This document shows positions 62,668 through 64,000 of a stretch of DNA of 64,000 bases, piece by piece. The translations under genes and the position numbers were made by a program. The notes beneath the pieces are model-generated. The model searched no databases, had not been told where the DNA came from, and worked only from the letters and a program-made list of their open reading frames with translations. This stretch comes from Leptothoe spongobia TAU-MAC 1115 (GTDB lineage: Bacteria; Cyanobacteriota; Cyanobacteriia; Phormidesmidales; Phormidesmidaceae), in contig NZ_JADOES010000005.1 of NCBI RefSeq assembly GCF_018739885.1, forward strand, positions 62,001 through 126,000, read 5' to 3'. Each line of letters begins with the position of its first letter. Position 1 is the first letter of the stretch.

Positions 62668-62991
62668 ATGGCGTCATCTTCTCAACTAGGCCTTGTACTT
62701 GTTACAGCTGCATCCGAAGCAGAAGCCCGTACCATCGCCGAACATTTGATTGACGCGCAGCTAGCCGCCTGCGTTACTCTTAATCCGGTTCAGTCTATCT
62801 ATCGCTGGCAGGGAAAAACTCACCACGATTCTGAGTACCAACTCATCATCAAAACTGATCTATTACTGTTTGAACAAATTGCCGCACAAGTCACCCTACA
62901 CCACAGCTATGACTTACCTGAAATCATAGCTGTACCCATGGTTGAGAGTACGGCAGGATATGGCCAATGGATAAGGGAACAGATTGGGTGA
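62668..62991 (+). CDS. cutA: CutA1 divalent-cation tolerance protein
   Basis: A 107-residue trimeric protein of the CutA1 family. Seen: LVTAASEAEARTIAEHLIDAQLAACVTL, QSIYRWQGKTHHDSEYQLIIKTD and the C-terminal YDLPEIIAVPM with GYGQWI. It has been linked to copper tolerance, but its metal-binding role is debated. It starts 37 bases after the pentapeptide-repeat gene on the same strand, so co-transcription is likely. Confidence 0.95.
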   Translation: MASSSQLGLVLVTAASEAEARTIAEHLIDAQLAACVTLNPVQSIYRWQGKTHHDSEYQLIIKTDLLLFEQIAAQVTLHHSYDLPEIIAVPMVESTAGYGQWIREQIG

Positions 62992-63027
62992 ATGTGAGTG
63001 GTGAACATCTCACCACCACTCACGCTA

Positions 63028-63636
63028 TTAAAATAACTTCGCCGTATGCTCTGCAATGTCATACTCATAGCGAGCTTTCATATTAGTCACCCCATAGAGA
63101 TTAAAGGAAATTGTCGGTTCATCACCAATGGGTTCTACCTGATGAATGACACCGGGAGTAAAGCCAATAATATCCCCCGGAGCGAGGAGTTGCTCGCCAA
63201 CAGATTCTAGTTTGTGAGGGTGCTCTGATGTCGGTGATCGTCGCCAGAAATGATTTTTTTCTTCGCCACCAATTAGAGCAACAATGCCCCAAGTCGCATG
63301 GTTATGAATTGTCGATACCTGACCAGGAGCCCAAGCTACCATCTGCACAGTCAGAGGAAATTCATACTCTCGGTATAAAAATTTGACCGACCATCCAGTT
63401 TTAGGTGACGGTGGATCATATTCCATCTGTAGCCAGTATGAACTCGTTAAGAGTTGACGCACAAGGGGCGTGATTTTTTGAATACGAATACTATCGTCAT
63501 TCTCATCAGCCAAAATATCTTCTAAATCGGTTAAAAACCGATACATTCGATAGACACGTTCAGAGGGCTGCACGTCGGCAGTCCCAAACGTCATTCGCTG
63601 ACCATCGTCGTTAATTAGCCAGTTTTGATTACTCAT
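63028..63636 (-). CDS. Cupin protein, cysteine-dioxygenase-like
   Basis: A 202-residue mononuclear-metal cupin. The two cupin motifs are present: AWAPGQVSTIHNHATWGIVALIGGEEKNHFWRR (H111, H113) and LLAPGDIIGFTPGVIHQVEP (H165). The layout resembles the cysteine dioxygenase type I family, which oxidises thiols such as Cys or 3-mercaptopropionate. Whether the substrate is cysteine is not certain: the family's Arg and Tyr pocket residues cannot be placed with confidence by eye. It is convergent with cutA (36 bases between stops). Confidence 0.82.
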   Translation of the reverse strand: MSNQNWLINDDGQRMTFGTADVQPSERVYRMYRFLTDLEDILADENDDSIRIQKITPLVRQLLTSSYWLQMEYDPPSPKTGWSVKFLYREYEFPLTVQMVAWAPGQVSTIHNHATWGIVALIGGEEKNHFWRRSPTSEHPHKLESVGEQLLAPGDIIGFTPGVIHQVEPIGDEPTISFNLYGVTNMKARYEYDIAEHTAKLF

Positions 63637-64000
63637 GGGCAGGTGCGAAAAAACAGGATCTAAGGTGTCTACTACGTCAAAGGCTTCATCTTAGATTTTC
63701 AAACATACAAAGATATGGCCATAGGCTGATACGTAGACCATTGCCCCACTGTAACAGTGTTATACGAAAGAAAAGTTTCATCTTGCAACAGCGGTGTATC
63801 CACAACGGGCATCTAGACATTAGACTTAAAGTCTTTCCCCATGACTCCAAACTGAGGACATAAGACGAGCGGATTTATTTCATCCGGCCTGGAAAAAGTT
63901 GTAGCTTGTAAAATTTGGCACAGCTGTGATGGTCGAATCAGGCGTCTTTTGTTCCATTCCTTAAATCTCAGACTGGCTTACTGATCAGTGCAAATGTGAC
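63637..64000. other. Intergenic region at the right edge
   Basis: About 360 bases upstream of the cupin gene. It should contain that gene's promoter. I see no other feature. Confidence 0.4.

Overview
This is a chromosomal stretch of a cyanobacterium. Evidence seen directly: ndhL followed by a DUF3007 gene and trpA, a tRNA-Leu(UAA) gene split by a group I intron, cruP, glgC, a CPP1-like gene, a PEP-CTERM protein, and more than twenty copies of the octamer GCGATCGC (HIP1). The HpsE-like glycosyltransferase and the many surface and polysaccharide genes suggest a filamentous, biofilm-forming, Leptolyngbya-like strain. That placement is inference only.

Layout. (1) 1-5647, minus strand: an AT-rich sugar/polysaccharide block with a methyltransferase cut by the window edge, a hexapeptide acyltransferase, two DegT-type sugar aminotransferases, a truncated sugar nucleotidyltransferase and a GT4 glycosyltransferase. 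(2) 6380-10193, plus: a Wza-like export protein and a Wzc-like chain-length regulator/BY-kinase. (3) 10235-11293: dinB. (4) 11396-14772, minus: three consecutive secreted or outer-membrane proteins with unusual repeats. (5) 15059-29390: mostly housekeeping genes (ilvC, a small PD-(D/E)XK nuclease, a PEP-CTERM protein, gatA, a serine beta-lactamase-like protein, glgC, a MacB-type ABC pair, a TPR protein, a Gfo/Idh/MocA oxidoreductase and two unknowns). (6) 29411-38789: CPP1-like protein, OmpR-type regulator, an HTH protein that may be HetZ-related, larC with a histidine-rich insert, an unknown protein, the split tRNA-Leu, and ndhL-DUF3007-trpA.

(7) 39669-50117, plus: the most striking region. 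It is a 10.4-kb four-gene operon of exported proteins. They are a DUF11+SdrD-B protein, a 1168-residue predicted outer-membrane barrel with an Ig-like domain, a beta-helix protein ending in an OmpA peptidoglycan-binding domain, and a 1172-residue DUF11-repeat protein. Two junctions overlap as TAATG, and a strong intrinsic terminator closes the unit. I infer a cell-envelope-anchored surface structure. (8) 50367-55488: two sulfotransferases, a 2OG-Fe(II) oxygenase-like protein and two glycosyltransferases, probably for surface glycan synthesis and decoration. (9) 56036-63636: a histone-H1-like basic protein, hisA, a SirB1 protein, cruP, a membrane protein, a pentapeptide-repeat protein, cutA and a cupin/cysteine-dioxygenase-like protein.

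Overall, the window mixes conserved cyanobacterial core genes with three envelope or exopolysaccharide blocks. No CRISPR array, transposase, integrase or phage module was seen. Product names come from reading motifs and remembered family features, not from database searches.
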